64,000 nt of DNA from VRUE01 sp033856195. GTDB taxonomy: Bacteria; Actinomycetota; Thermoleophilia; Solirubrobacterales; 70-9. Positions 54,820 through 64,000 of this stretch are shown in pieces. The translations under genes and the position numbers were made by a program. The notes under the pieces are model-generated. The model was not told the DNA's origin. It did not search any database and was given only the letters and a program-made list of their open reading frames with translations. Where the stretch lies: NCBI GenBank assembly GCA_033856195.1, contig JAWVFL010000030.1:13044-77043 (forward strand), written 5' to 3'. Numbering within the stretch: the first letter of the stretch is position 1; every line of letters begins with the position of its first letter.

Positions 54820-57800
54820 ACGCGATATGTGACCTTTTTTCGGCCTTTGCACCGGCATTTCGCTGGGAGAATGCGAACGTGCCAAATTCACGGCCATCGA
54901 ATGCTCGCGGCAGGATGCCTCGGTCACTTCAGCTGACGATTGCGTTCTCCTTCGGCGCTCTCCTCCTGCTCGTGTTGATGCGGCCGACCGAAGCGAAAGC
55001 CGACGTCGTCTGCCCGAACCCCGTCCCGGTCGTCAACGAGAACCAGTGCCACAGCGGCACCTCCTCCTGGCAGATTGACGAATACAGCCACAGCCTCGGT
55101 GGCTTCACCACCAAGACGAGCTTCGACCTCGGCGAAAGCGTCACTCTGAAGATCGGTCGCGACGGCCCGGTCTCGCCGACGCGAACCGTGAGCGTCTCCG
55201 TCTACCGCATGGGCTACTACGAAGGGCTGAACGGCCGCCTCGTCAACAGCGCCAGCAACGTCGCGATCAACAACAGCTTCGAATGCGAACCGATGGACCC
55301 CGCCACCGGCGAGGTCAGCTGCGCCAACTGGAGCCCCACCTACACGATCCCTGCCAGCGCCTTCTCCGCTTCAGGCGTCTACCTAGCCACGCTGAGAGCG
55401 TCGACCGGTGACGAAACCCAGGTCGTCTTCACGATGCGCGACGACGACCGCCAGCCGAGCTCCGAGCTTCTCTATGTCCTGCCGATCGACAGCTACGCGG
55501 CGTACAACCTCTTCGGCGGCAAGTCGCTCTATTTCGGCACCGAGGGTGGCAACACCGCCTCGGGCACCAGCCGCGCGGTCAAGGTCTCCTTCGACCGCCC
55601 GTTCTCCCAGGCCGGCGCCCACCTCAACTGGTTCGCCGGCCCCGACCTCGACCTGCTCGCCTGGCTCGAGAAGCAGGGCTACGACGTCGCCTACACCGAC
55701 GACGTCCAGGTCGCCACCCACCCGGGCGAACTGCTCGACCACGAAGCCGACGTCATCTCCGGCCACTCCGAGTACTGGACAGAACAGGAGTTCAAAGCCT
55801 TTAAAGCGGCGCGCGACGCCGGCGTCAACATCGCCTCCTTTTCTGCCAACACGGCTTACTGGAAGGTCCGCTACGAGGACGGCAACCGCACCCTGGTCTG
55901 TTACAAGACCGTCGAGGGCGCCGGCACCAGCGGTAGTGGCTCGATCAGCGACAACGACTGGGGGCCCGACGGGATCAAAGGGACCGCCGATGACGCGCTC
56001 GGGCTCGACGGGAAAGCCGGCACCGCCGACGACAACCCGCAGAACTCGACCACGACCTTCCGCGACAACGGCGCCCCCTCGGGCGACCCCGGCGCCCCGC
56101 CCGGTGGCCGCGTCGGCCCCGACATGCCCGAGAACCAGCTCTTCGGCGTCATGTACTTCGGCGACAACGATTCGCACAACTACCCGCTGACGGTCGCGCC
56201 CGGCAACGCCAACGAAGAATTCGCCGCGAACAGGATCTGGCGCAACAGCGGAATCTCGGAGAACTCCAGCACCGACATCGGCACCTCGCTCGTCGGCTGG
56301 GAGTGGGACGCGATCCCGACCCAGGCCCAGTACCTCTCGCGCCAGCCCAGCGGCGTGAAGAGCGTCTACGCGACCAACGTGCAGACGGTCAACACAAATT
56401 CCTGGCTGCTCGACGAGGGTCGCCTGCGCAACAACGAACCGCCGCCCGGCCAGCCGCCGACGGTTGGAGGCGTGGAATACAGGGCACCCAGCGGAGCCCA
56501 GGTCTTCGCCGGCGGCTCGATGGAATGGTCGCGCGGGCTGAGCAGCGATCCGGACCAGCGGATCCAGCAGGCCACCTACAACGTCCTCTCCGACATGGGT
56601 GTCCAGCCGAACACTCCCGAAGAAGAAATAAAACTCGATCCGGCCGGCTCCAACCGGGCGCCCAACGGCGGCTTCACGATCTCCCAGAACCCGGCCAAAA
56701 CCGCCACCTCGATCGGCTTCGACGCCTCGGCCTCGCACGACCCCGACGGCACGATCGCCAAATACGAATGGGACTTCGACGGCAACGGCACGTTCGAGAC
56801 CAACTCCGGCACCAACCCCAAAGCCAGCCACAGCTACTCAGCCGAGGGCGAATACACGGTGCGCCTGCGGGTCACCGACAACGGTGGCGCCACCGACACG
56901 GCGGTGCGGACGCTGACGATCATCAACAACCTGCCGCCGACGGCAAGCTTCACCGCGAACCCCTCGGTGATCGTCAAAGGCGGCGAAATCAGCTTCAACG
57001 GCTCGGGCTCCAGCGACCCCGACGGCACGATCGCCAAATACGAATGGGACTTCGACGGCAACGGCACCTATGAGACCAACGGGGGCAGCAATCCCGTCAT
57101 CGGCCATATCTACTCGACGCCCGGCGCTTACACGGTCGGCCTGCGGGTAACCGACAACGGCGGCAAGACCGCGACGACGACCCGCCCGGTCAGCGTCAAC
57201 AGCGGCGAAGTGAGCGAATACAGCAAATCGGTCCTCGCCACCTCCGGCCTTGTGCACTACTGGCGCATGGGCGAGCAGTCGGGCAGCACCTTCGCCGACA
57301 GCGCCGGCTCCAGCACCGCGACGACCGTGGGCGAACCGACCCTCGGCGTCCCCGGCGGCGTCCCCAACGATCCCGACCGAGCGGCTGAATTCGACGGCAG
57401 CAACGACGCCGCCAAAGCCGCGATGGACCTTTCCGGGACTCACGCCGTCACGGTCGAGTTCTGGCTCAAGTGGAACAGCTACGCCAACGACGACCGCTTG
57501 GCGATGGAGCTGACCAACAACTTCAACGAAGGGTCGGGCGGCTTCCTGGTCGACCCGAACGCGCCCCAGTTCAGCGGCACCTTCGGCGTCGGCATCGGCA
57601 ACGGGGCGTCCCGCAACACCGCCTACTTCGAACGTCCCAGCGCCGGCCAGTGGCACCACTACGCCTTCGTGCTCGACACGACGGCGCCGGCGGCGCAGGA
57701 GATCACGCCCTACGTCGACGGCAAAGCCGTGACTTATCAGAAGGGCGACAGCGGCACGGGCGGCGGCAACTTCGCCAACGCGACCCTCAACTTCATGTCA

Positions 57801-60800
57801 CGGGCAACGACCGGCCTGTTCGGGATCGGCGCCCTTGACGAGGTCTCGATCTTCAAACGCACCCTCGGCCCGACCACGATCGCCGACCACTACAACGCGA
57901 TCATCCCGCCCGGCGGCGGCGAAGGCGGCCCTGAAGGTGGCGGCGGCGAAGAACCGCCGAAAGAAGAAGGCGGCGGTACCGGCGGCGAAGGCCCGGCGAC
58001 CTACTCCAAATCTGTTCTCGGCACCCCAGCCCTCCTCCATTACTGGCGGCTGGGTGAGGCGACGGGGCCGACAGTCGCAGACAGCGTCGGCTCCAGCACG
58101 GGCACGGCAACGGGAGGACCAACTTTCGGCGTGCCTGGCAGCCTCAAAGGCGACGCCAACACGGCCGTCCGCTTCGATGGCGTTAACGACTCCGTTGCGG
58201 CTCCGTTCAACCTCGCCAGCAAGACCGCCGTCACGGTCGAGTTCTGGCTCAAGTGGAACAGCTACGCCAACGACGACCGCCTGGCGATGGAGTTCACGAA
58301 CAACTTCAACGAAGTTCCGGGCGGCTTCCTGGTCGATCCGAACGCGCCGCAGCTCGGCGGCAGCTTCGGCGTCGGCATCGGCGTCGGCGCCTCGCGCAAC
58401 AACGTCTTCTTCGCCCGGCCGACGGCGGGACAGTGGCACCACTACGCCTTCGTGCTCGACACGAACGCCCCCGCCGCCCAGCAGATCACCCCCTACGTCG
58501 ACGGCAAAGCCGTCACCTACACCAAGCTCGACAGCGGCACCGGGGCCGGCAACTTCGCCAACTCGACCCTCAACCTGATGTCGCGGGCTGGCTCCGCCCT
58601 CTTCGGCACGGGCGATCTCGACGAGGTCTCGGTCTTCGGCAGCGCCCTCAGCGCCGCCTCCGTCGCCGACAACTACAAAGGCATCGTGCCCGAAGGTGGC
58701 GGCGAAGGACCTCCCAAAGAAGAAGAACCGCCGAAAGAAGAAGGCGGCGGAAACCCGGCCACCTATTCCGAAGCCGTCCTCGGAACTCCCGGTCTGACCG
58801 ACTACTGGCGCATGGGCGAGACCAGCGGCTCCGTGCTGGCCGACAGCGTCGGTCCCAGCCCGGCAAACACGTCCGGCGAACCGACCCTGGGCGCCGCCGG
58901 CGCCCTCGCCGGAGACGCCAACACGGCTGTGCGCTTCGACGGCATCAACGACGCCGCCAGCGCCGCGGTTGACCTCTCGGGCAAGACCGCCGTCACGGTC
59001 GAGTTCTGGCTCAAGTGGAACAGCTACGCCAACGACGACCGCTTGGCGATGGAGCTGACCAACAACTTCAACGAAGGGTCGGGCGGCTTCCTGGTCGACC
59101 CGAACAGCGGCTACGGCAGCTTCGCCGTCGGCATCGGCGTCGGCGCCTCGCGCAACGTCACCCTCTTCGCCCGTCCCACCGCCGGGCAGTGGCACCACTA
59201 CGCCTTCGTCCTCGACACCACGGCGCCGGCGGCCGAACAGGTCGTGCCCTACGTCGACGGCAAAGCGGTCTCCTACAGCAAGGCCGCGAGCGGCACCGAA
59301 GCGCCGCCGTTCGCCAATTCCTCGCTCAACTTCATGTCACGCGCGGGCTCGGCCCTGTTCGGCAGCGGCGACCTCGACGAGGTGGCGCTCTTCGGGCGCG
59401 CCCTGAGCGCCGCCACGATCGCCGGCAACTACGCGGGCATCGTCACCAACAAACGCCCGCTCGCGTCGTTCATCGCGCCCCTGGCCGCAAAAGCAGGCGA
59501 ATCGGTCAGCTTCGACGCCTCGGCCTCAAGCGATCCCGACGGCACGATCGCCAAATACGAATGGGACCTCGACGGCAACAGCAGCTATGAGACGGACACC
59601 GGAACGACTCCGACCACGAGCCACCCCTTCCCGACCGCCGGCAACGCCGAAGTCGGACTGCGGGTGACCGACAACGGCGGCGCGACCGCAACGACCACGA
59701 AGGCGATCACGATCGAAGGCGAAAACGGCGGCGGCGGCGAACCGACCACCTACAACAAAGCCGTCCTCGCCACCTCCGGCCTGACCGACTACTGGCGCTT
59801 GGGCGAGCCCTCAGACTCCCTGCTCGCCGACAGCATCGGTCCCAGCCCGGCGACGACCTCGGGCGAACCGACCCTCGGCATCCCCGGCAGCGTCTTCAAC
59901 GAACCCGACACGGCGGTGCGCTTCGACGGTGTCAACGACGCCGCCAGCGCCGCGGTCGACCTCTCGGGCAAGACCGCGATCACGGTCGAGTTCTGGATGA
60001 AGTGGAACGCCTGGGCCAACGACGACGCCCTGGCGATGGAGTTCACCAATAACTTCAACGAAGCCGCGGGTGGCTTCCTGGTCGACCCGAACAGCAGCTA
60101 CGGCAACTTCGCTGTCGCGCTCGGCATCGGCGGCTCGCGCAACATCACCCTCTTCTCCCGACCCACCGCCGGGCGCTGGCACCACTACGCCTTCATCCTC
60201 GACACGACGGCGCCGGCGGCCGAACAGGTCGTGCCCTACGTCGACGGCAAAGCGGTCTCCTACAGCAAGGCCGGTAGCGGCACCGAAGCGCCGCCCTTCG
60301 CCAACTCCACGCTCAATTTCATGTCACGGGCGGGCTCGGCCCTGTTCGGCAGCGGCGACCTCGACGAGGTGGCGATCTACGACCGGGCGCTGAGCGGCGC
60401 GACGGTTGCGGGCCACTACCTTGTCGCGGCCCACAACAACGCGCCTGAACCTTCCTTCACCGCCACGCCCAACCCCGCCCTGACCAACTCCACGGTCAGC
60501 TTCGACGCCTCGGCTTCCAAAGACCCCGAAGGCGCCGTGGCCAAATACGAATGGGACCTCGACGGCAACGGGACCAACGAGACGAACACGAGCGCGACCC
60601 CGACCGTCACCCGCTCCTACTCAATCCCAGGCGACCGGGCGATCGGTCTGCGCGTCACCGACGACGAAGGCGCCACGGCGACGACGACGAGAACGCTTAC
60701 GATCCAGAACCAGCTGCCGCTCGCCTCCTTCACCGTTTCGCCAAACCCGGTCCTCAGCGGGGTCAACACGACCCTGAACGCCTCCGCATCGAGCGATCCC

Positions 60801-63038
60801 GACGGCACGATCGCCAAATACGAATGGGACCTCGACGGCAACGGGACCTACGAGACGGACAGCGGGACGACGGCAACGAAGGTCACCTCCTACGCAACGC
60901 CGGGAGAACGCGTCGTCGGCCTGCGCGTCACCGACAACAGCGGCGCGACGACGACGGTCACCAGGGCGCTGACGGTCGAAAACCGGGCACCCTCAGCTTC
61001 CTTCACCGCGACTCCCAACCCGGTCCTCAGCGGCGCCGCGGTTTCCTTCGACGCCTCCGCATCGGCGGACCCCGACGGCACGATCGCCAAATACGAGTGG
61101 GACCTCGACGGCAACGGGACCTATGAGACCGACACCGGGACGGCGGCGGCGACCAGCCGCTCCTACCCGAGCGCCACCGAACTCACGGTGGGCCTGCGCG
61201 TCACCGACGACAGCGGTGCAACGACCACGACCACCCGGGCGCTGACGGTCCAGAACCAGCTGCCAAGCGCCTCCTTCACGGTCTCGCCCAATCCTGTCCC
61301 GACCGGCGCCAGCACGGCGCTCGACGCCTCGGCTTCGAGTGACCCCGACGGCACGATCGCCAAATACGAATGGGACCTCGACGGCAACGGCACGTACGAG
61401 ACCGGCACCGGCACCACCGTGACGACCGCCGCCTCCTATCCAACTTCGGGCGACCGCACGATCGGCCTGCGGGTCACCGACAGCAATGGCGGCACCACGA
61501 CGACGACGCGCACGCTGACGGTGCAGAACCGGCCGCCGGCGCCATCCTTCACCGCCACCCCCAACCCGGTCTCCCCCAACGTCTCCACTTCCTTCGACGC
61601 CTCGGCCTCGAGCGACCCCGACGGAACGGTGACCAAATACGAGTGGGACCTCGACGGCAACGGGACCTATGAGACGAATACAGGAACGACCAAAACGACC
61701 AGCCGTACCTACACCAGCGAAGGCACGGTGTCGGTCGGCCTGCGGACAACCGACAACAACGGCGGCACCGCGACGACGACGCGCGCCGTCACCGTCCAGA
61801 ACCAGCCTCCTACGGCTTCCTTCACGGCAACGCCCAATCCGGTCAACACCAACACCACGGTCAGCTTCAACGCCAGCGCTTCCAGCGATCCCGGCGGATC
61901 GATCTCGAAATACGAATGGGACCTCGACGGCAACGGGACCTACGAGACCAACACGGGCACGACCAAAACGACCAGCCGTTCCTACTCCACGCCCGGTGAA
62001 ATCGTCGTCGGCCTGCGGGTCACCGACAACAAAGGCCTGCAGGGAACCACGACGCGGACGATCACGGTCCAGAACCAACCACCGACGGCGTCCTTCACCT
62101 TCACTCCGAGCCCCGCGACCGCCGGCGCCAGCGTCAGCTTCAACGGCTCGGGCTCCAAAGACCCCGACGGCACGATCGCCAAATACGAGTGGGACCTCGA
62201 CGGCAACGGGACCTATGAGAAAGACACCGGTACGACGGCATCGACAACCAATGTCTTCTCGACCGCAGGCGACCCGACGGTCGGCCTACGTGTCACTGAC
62301 AACAGGGGCGCCACCGCGACGACGACTCGCACCGTCACCGTCCGCGGCCCCTACAACGCCGCCGTCAGCGGCACTTCGGGCCTGGTCGACTACTGGCGCC
62401 TGGGTGAGAGCTCTGGGACGAACCTCAACGACAGCGCCGGCAGCCGCGACGCGACGGCGGCCAACGGCGTCGTCCTCGCCACCACCGGACCGTTGACCCT
62501 GGACTCCGACACGGCGGCAAGCTTCGACGGCGTCAACGACAACGCCAAAGCGTCACTCAACCTCCCCAACACGCAACGCCTGACGATCGAGTTCTGGCTC
62601 AACTGGACGAGCTACGCCAACGACGACAGGCTCGCCTTCGAGTACACGTCGAACTTCAACAACACCAGCGGTGGTTTCCTGGTCAATCCCAACTCGAGCA
62701 CCTCAGGCGGCCAGTTCGAAGTCGCGATCGGGCGCGGCAGTTCTCGAAACAACGTCTTCTTCGCGCGGCCCTCGGCCGGCGCCTGGCACCACTACGCCTT
62801 CGTCTTCAACACGACGCTGACCGGCTCCCAGCAGATCGTTCCCTACGTCGACGGCAAAGCCGTTACCTTCAGCAAGGGGTCCAGCGGCACGGGGGCGGGG
62901 AACTTCGCCAACTCGACGCTGAACTTCATGTCGCGCAACGGCAGCTCGCTGTTCGGCAAAGGCAGCCTCGACGAGGTTGCGATCTACAACCAGGCGCTGA
63001 CCTCGACCCAGATCCCCCAGCACTTCTCAGCTAGGTAA
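54816..63038 (+). CDS. Giant secreted protein: dimethylformamidase-like head, 10 PKD and 5 LamG domains
   Basis: A 2740-residue protein. A membrane/signal segment (about 38-58) ends near AKADVV. Residues about 62-600 match the N,N-dimethylformamidase beta-subunit-like domain, with Tyr289/Tyr293, Tyr320 in GHSEYW and Tyr348-Trp349 at places where that family has iron-ligand tyrosines. Then PKD1-2 (614-800), LamG1-3 (about 802-1545, Gly/Glu/Pro linkers), PKD3, LamG4, PKD4-10 (1875-2512) and LamG5 (2513-2740). No sortase signal is seen. It ends the polysaccharide operon, so it is probably a surface adhesin or polymer-modifying enzyme. Start GTG; an ATG at 54915 gives a more normal signal peptide. 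Confidence 0.88.
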   Translation: MNAICDLFSAFAPAFRWENANVPNSRPSNARGRMPRSLQLTIAFSFGALLLLVLMRPTEAKADVVCPNPVPVVNENQCHSGTSSWQIDEYSHSLGGFTTKTSFDLGESVTLKIGRDGPVSPTRTVSVSVYRMGYYEGLNGRLVNSASNVAINNSFECEPMDPATGEVSCANWSPTYTIPASAFSASGVYLATLRASTGDETQVVFTMRDDDRQPSSELLYVLPIDSYAAYNLFGGKSLYFGTEGGNTASGTSRAVKVSFDRPFSQAGAHLNWFAGPDLDLLAWLEKQGYDVAYTDDVQVATHPGELLDHEADVISGHSEYWTEQEFKAFKAARDAGVNIASFSANTAYWKVRYEDGNRTLVCYKTVEGAGTSGSGSISDNDWGPDGIKGTADDALGLDGKAGTADDNPQNSTTTFRDNGAPSGDPGAPPGGRVGPDMPENQLFGVMYFGDNDSHNYPLTVAPGNANEEFAANRIWRNSGISENSSTDIGTSLVGWEWDAIPTQAQYLSRQPSGVKSVYATNVQTVNTNSWLLDEGRLRNNEPPPGQPPTVGGVEYRAPSGAQVFAGGSMEWSRGLSSDPDQRIQQATYNVLSDMGVQPNTPEEEIKLDPAGSNRAPNGGFTISQNPAKTATSIGFDASASHDPDGTIAKYEWDFDGNGTFETNSGTNPKASHSYSAEGEYTVRLRVTDNGGATDTAVRTLTIINNLPPTASFTANPSVIVKGGEISFNGSGSSDPDGTIAKYEWDFDGNGTYETNGGSNPVIGHIYSTPGAYTVGLRVTDNGGKTATTTRPVSVNSGEVSEYSKSVLATSGLVHYWRMGEQSGSTFADSAGSSTATTVGEPTLGVPGGVPNDPDRAAEFDGSNDAAKAAMDLSGTHAVTVEFWLKWNSYANDDRLAMELTNNFNEGSGGFLVDPNAPQFSGTFGVGIGNGASRNTAYFERPSAGQWHHYAFVLDTTAPAAQEITPYVDGKAVTYQKGDSGTGGGNFANATLNFMSRATTGLFGIGALDEVSIFKRTLGPTTIADHYNAIIPPGGGEGGPEGGGGEEPPKEEGGGTGGEGPATYSKSVLGTPALLHYWRLGEATGPTVADSVGSSTGTATGGPTFGVPGSLKGDANTAVRFDGVNDSVAAPFNLASKTAVTVEFWLKWNSYANDDRLAMEFTNNFNEVPGGFLVDPNAPQLGGSFGVGIGVGASRNNVFFARPTAGQWHHYAFVLDTNAPAAQQITPYVDGKAVTYTKLDSGTGAGNFANSTLNLMSRAGSALFGTGDLDEVSVFGSALSAASVADNYKGIVPEGGGEGPPKEEEPPKEEGGGNPATYSEAVLGTPGLTDYWRMGETSGSVLADSVGPSPANTSGEPTLGAAGALAGDANTAVRFDGINDAASAAVDLSGKTAVTVEFWLKWNSYANDDRLAMELTNNFNEGSGGFLVDPNSGYGSFAVGIGVGASRNVTLFARPTAGQWHHYAFVLDTTAPAAEQVVPYVDGKAVSYSKAASGTEAPPFANSSLNFMSRAGSALFGSGDLDEVALFGRALSAATIAGNYAGIVTNKRPLASFIAPLAAKAGESVSFDASASSDPDGTIAKYEWDLDGNSSYETDTGTTPTTSHPFPTAGNAEVGLRVTDNGGATATTTKAITIEGENGGGGEPTTYNKAVLATSGLTDYWRLGEPSDSLLADSIGPSPATTSGEPTLGIPGSVFNEPDTAVRFDGVNDAASAAVDLSGKTAITVEFWMKWNAWANDDALAMEFTNNFNEAAGGFLVDPNSSYGNFAVALGIGGSRNITLFSRPTAGRWHHYAFILDTTAPAAEQVVPYVDGKAVSYSKAGSGTEAPPFANSTLNFMSRAGSALFGSGDLDEVAIYDRALSGATVAGHYLVAAHNNAPEPSFTATPNPALTNSTVSFDASASKDPEGAVAKYEWDLDGNGTNETNTSATPTVTRSYSIPGDRAIGLRVTDDEGATATTTRTLTIQNQLPLASFTVSPNPVLSGVNTTLNASASSDPDGTIAKYEWDLDGNGTYETDSGTTATKVTSYATPGERVVGLRVTDNSGATTTVTRALTVENRAPSASFTATPNPVLSGAAVSFDASASADPDGTIAKYEWDLDGNGTYETDTGTAAATSRSYPSATELTVGLRVTDDSGATTTTTRALTVQNQLPSASFTVSPNPVPTGASTALDASASSDPDGTIAKYEWDLDGNGTYETGTGTTVTTAASYPTSGDRTIGLRVTDSNGGTTTTTRTLTVQNRPPAPSFTATPNPVSPNVSTSFDASASSDPDGTVTKYEWDLDGNGTYETNTGTTKTTSRTYTSEGTVSVGLRTTDNNGGTATTTRAVTVQNQPPTASFTATPNPVNTNTTVSFNASASSDPGGSISKYEWDLDGNGTYETNTGTTKTTSRSYSTPGEIVVGLRVTDNKGLQGTTTRTITVQNQPPTASFTFTPSPATAGASVSFNGSGSKDPDGTIAKYEWDLDGNGTYEKDTGTTASTTNVFSTAGDPTVGLRVTDNRGATATTTRTVTVRGPYNAAVSGTSGLVDYWRLGESSGTNLNDSAGSRDATAANGVVLATTGPLTLDSDTAASFDGVNDNAKASLNLPNTQRLTIEFWLNWTSYANDDRLAFEYTSNFNNTSGGFLVNPNSSTSGGQFEVAIGRGSSRNNVFFARPSAGAWHHYAFVFNTTLTGSQQIVPYVDGKAVTFSKGSSGTGAGNFANSTLNFMSRNGSSLFGKGSLDEVAIYNQALTSTQIPQHFSAR
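60436..62350 (+). repeat. Tandem array of seven PKD-domain repeats
   Basis: Seven consecutive units of about 273 bp (about 91 residues) inside the giant gene. Each carries the strongly conserved DNA around GACGGCACGATCGCCAAATA encoding DPDGTIAKYEWDLDGNG. Three more copies lie at about 56659, 56932 and 59452. High nucleotide identity suggests recent expansion or gene conversion. Confidence 0.9.
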
Positions 63039-63108
63039 CTTCGCCGCCAGGTAGTGCGATAGGGTCGGGTTCGAGATCCGACCTGGGAGGGTAGGGAACG
63101 TGTCGGGT

Positions 63109-64000
63109 ATGAGGTTCCGCCGACCGATGAGACTTGGGATTGTCGCGGCTCTTGCCGTAAGCCTCGCCTTGGCCGGACTCGCCTTTGCCGCGGCCCCCCT
63201 GCTGCAGAGCTCCCGGGTCGCTGTCAGCTGTGTCAGTCGAGGGCTAGCCCAGAGCCGGGCCACCGGTCGGTTCGCCAGTCCGCCCGAACGCAGGCACTGC
63301 TTCGACGGAAGACATCGCCGGCGGGGGGTCACGCGCCGTGTGGCGCTTGGCCCCTACCCCAAGCAGCCTCTGGCAATCCGCGACGTGCCGCCTGCGGATC
63401 CGAGCGCGCCACGGGCCGCTGGCAGCGTCGCGATCGTCCAATCTGCCACCGAGCCTGGGCCCGCGGAGGAAGTACCGGTCGAACCTCAGCCCGAAGACCC
63501 GGTCGAATGGGTGCCTCCCCCCCAGGACACGACACCGCCACAGACCGCGATCGTCGGTGGTCCCGCCCAGAGCACTCTGGCAACGAGCGCAAGCTTCGTG
63601 ATCGCCTCGAACGAGGCTAACTCGACCTTCGTCTGCAATCTCGACGGTGAAGAATGGGAAGCATGCCCGTCCTCGCCTGTCTATGAAGGGCTCGAACCCG
63701 GCAGCCATGAATTTGCCGCTCGGGCGATCGACTTGGAAGGCAACGTCGATGTCACGCCGGCGGTGCGGGACTGGACGATCGAAGCCCCCGCTCCGCCTCC
63801 CCCTCCTCCACCCCCCAACGAAGAAACCCCACCGCCGCCACCGCCACCGCCCAACGAAGAAACCCCGCCCCCGCCACCCCCTCCGCCAACCGAATGCACC
63901 ACCACGGTCAGCAGCACCTCCGCGGCCCAGTCCGCCGTCTCCTCCGCCGCGGTCGGCTCGGTGGTCTGCCTGGCAGACGGCTCCTACGGCAAAGTCACGC
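63109..64000 (+). CDS. Secreted protein with Ig-like domain and probable beta-helix (3' end outside window)
   Basis: The frame is open from the ATG at 63109 (or the in-frame GTG at 63100, after GGGAGG) to the window end, at least 297 residues. An N-terminal signal peptide (LGIVAALAVSLALAGLAFAAA) is followed by a Cys/Arg-rich part, then a bacterial Ig-like repeat (PPQTAIVGGP...ASNEANSTFVCNLDG...GSHEFAARAIDLEGN, about 142-225). Two proline spacers (eight P each, joined by NEET) lead to a region with SVVCLADGSYGKV, the usual first turn of pectate-lyase-like beta-helix domains. It is likely a surface protein linked to the polysaccharide locus. Confidence 0.8.
   Translation, partial: MRFRRPMRLGIVAALAVSLALAGLAFAAAPLLQSSRVAVSCVSRGLAQSRATGRFASPPERRHCFDGRHRRRGVTRRVALGPYPKQPLAIRDVPPADPSAPRAAGSVAIVQSATEPGPAEEVPVEPQPEDPVEWVPPPQDTTPPQTAIVGGPAQSTLATSASFVIASNEANSTFVCNLDGEEWEACPSSPVYEGLEPGSHEFAARAIDLEGNVDVTPAVRDWTIEAPAPPPPPPPPNEETPPPPPPPPNEETPPPPPPPPTECTTTVSSTSAAQSAVSSAAVGSVVCLADGSYGKVT

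Noticed and set aside
60436..62350. Regular repeats resembling a CRISPR array
   Set aside because: The period is about 273 bp and the repeats encode in-frame PKD domains; there are no short direct repeats with unique spacers and no cas genes.
63681..63917. Minus-strand glycine-rich frame
   Set aside because: It is the reverse complement of the proline spacers of the plus-strand secreted protein.

Overview
The window looks like a chromosomal segment of a high-GC actinobacterium. The best marker is the actinobacterial integration host factor mihF in the order mihF-gmk-rpoZ-coaBC. A CysO-type sulfur carrier, frequent GTG/TTG starts, many 1-4 nt gene overlaps (ATGA, GTGA, TAGTG) and LamG/PKD-rich secreted proteins agree with this. 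The style suggests the class Thermoleophilia (Solirubrobacterales-like), but that placement is inference. I see no insertion sequence, phage, CRISPR array or rRNA.

Region 1 (1-30.1 kb) is housekeeping and almost entirely on the minus strand. After the 3' end of a histidine kinase and its strong terminator, the minus strand read from high to low coordinates holds three blocks. First is the pyrimidine operon pyrR-pyrB-pyrC-carA-carB-pyrKD, led by a PyrR-binding hairpin over the pyrR ribosome binding site. Second is mihF-gmk-rpoZ-coaBC, with a near-leaderless mihF promoter. Third is the translation/RNA cluster rimP-nusA-infB-rbfA-nrnA-truB-ribF-rpsO-pnp, running on into an M16 peptidase, dapB, dapA and RNase J. 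Unusual points are a RimP reduced to its N-terminal domain, an intrinsic terminator in the rimP-nusA leader, a Cys/His metal-site-like motif in NusA, a secreted beta-propeller gene between ribF and rpsO, and a peroxiredoxin plus truncated thioredoxin-fold gene between rpsO and pnp. A GC-rich palindromic element occurs after coaBC and, in frame, as the linker of a PyrK-PyrD fusion.

Region 2 (30.1-41 kb) is mixed. It holds tRNA-Arg(CCG), an alpha/beta hydrolase, a membrane-anchored unknown, an SRAP protein, a vapBC pair with a palindromic operator, CDP-sugar genes (rfbF and an rfbG-like gene), and a SAM-I riboswitch controlling a threonine-synthase-like enzyme and a CysO-like sulfur carrier. 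It ends with CorA, a HIT protein, a phosphohexomutase, an MBL hydrolase and a lipid kinase. The riboswitch-thrC-cysO unit is the most interesting system here. A methionine-type OFF switch on this pair suggests that the PLP enzyme makes homocysteine from O-phosphohomoserine, with CysO thiocarboxylate as sulfur donor, rather than threonine.

Region 3 (41-64 kb) is a surface polysaccharide locus: methyltransferase, five glycosyltransferases, acetyltransferase, LuxR-type regulator, DegT/DnrJ aminotransferase, Wzz-like, Wzy-like and Wzx-like proteins. It ends in a 2740-residue secreted protein (dimethylformamidase-like head, 10 PKD and 5 LamG domains) and the start of another secreted protein that probably has a beta-helix. 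No initiating sugar-phosphate transferase is present in the window.

No gene-free stretch exceeds about 300 bases. The longest, 36768-37065, is mostly the SAM-I riboswitch and its terminator.
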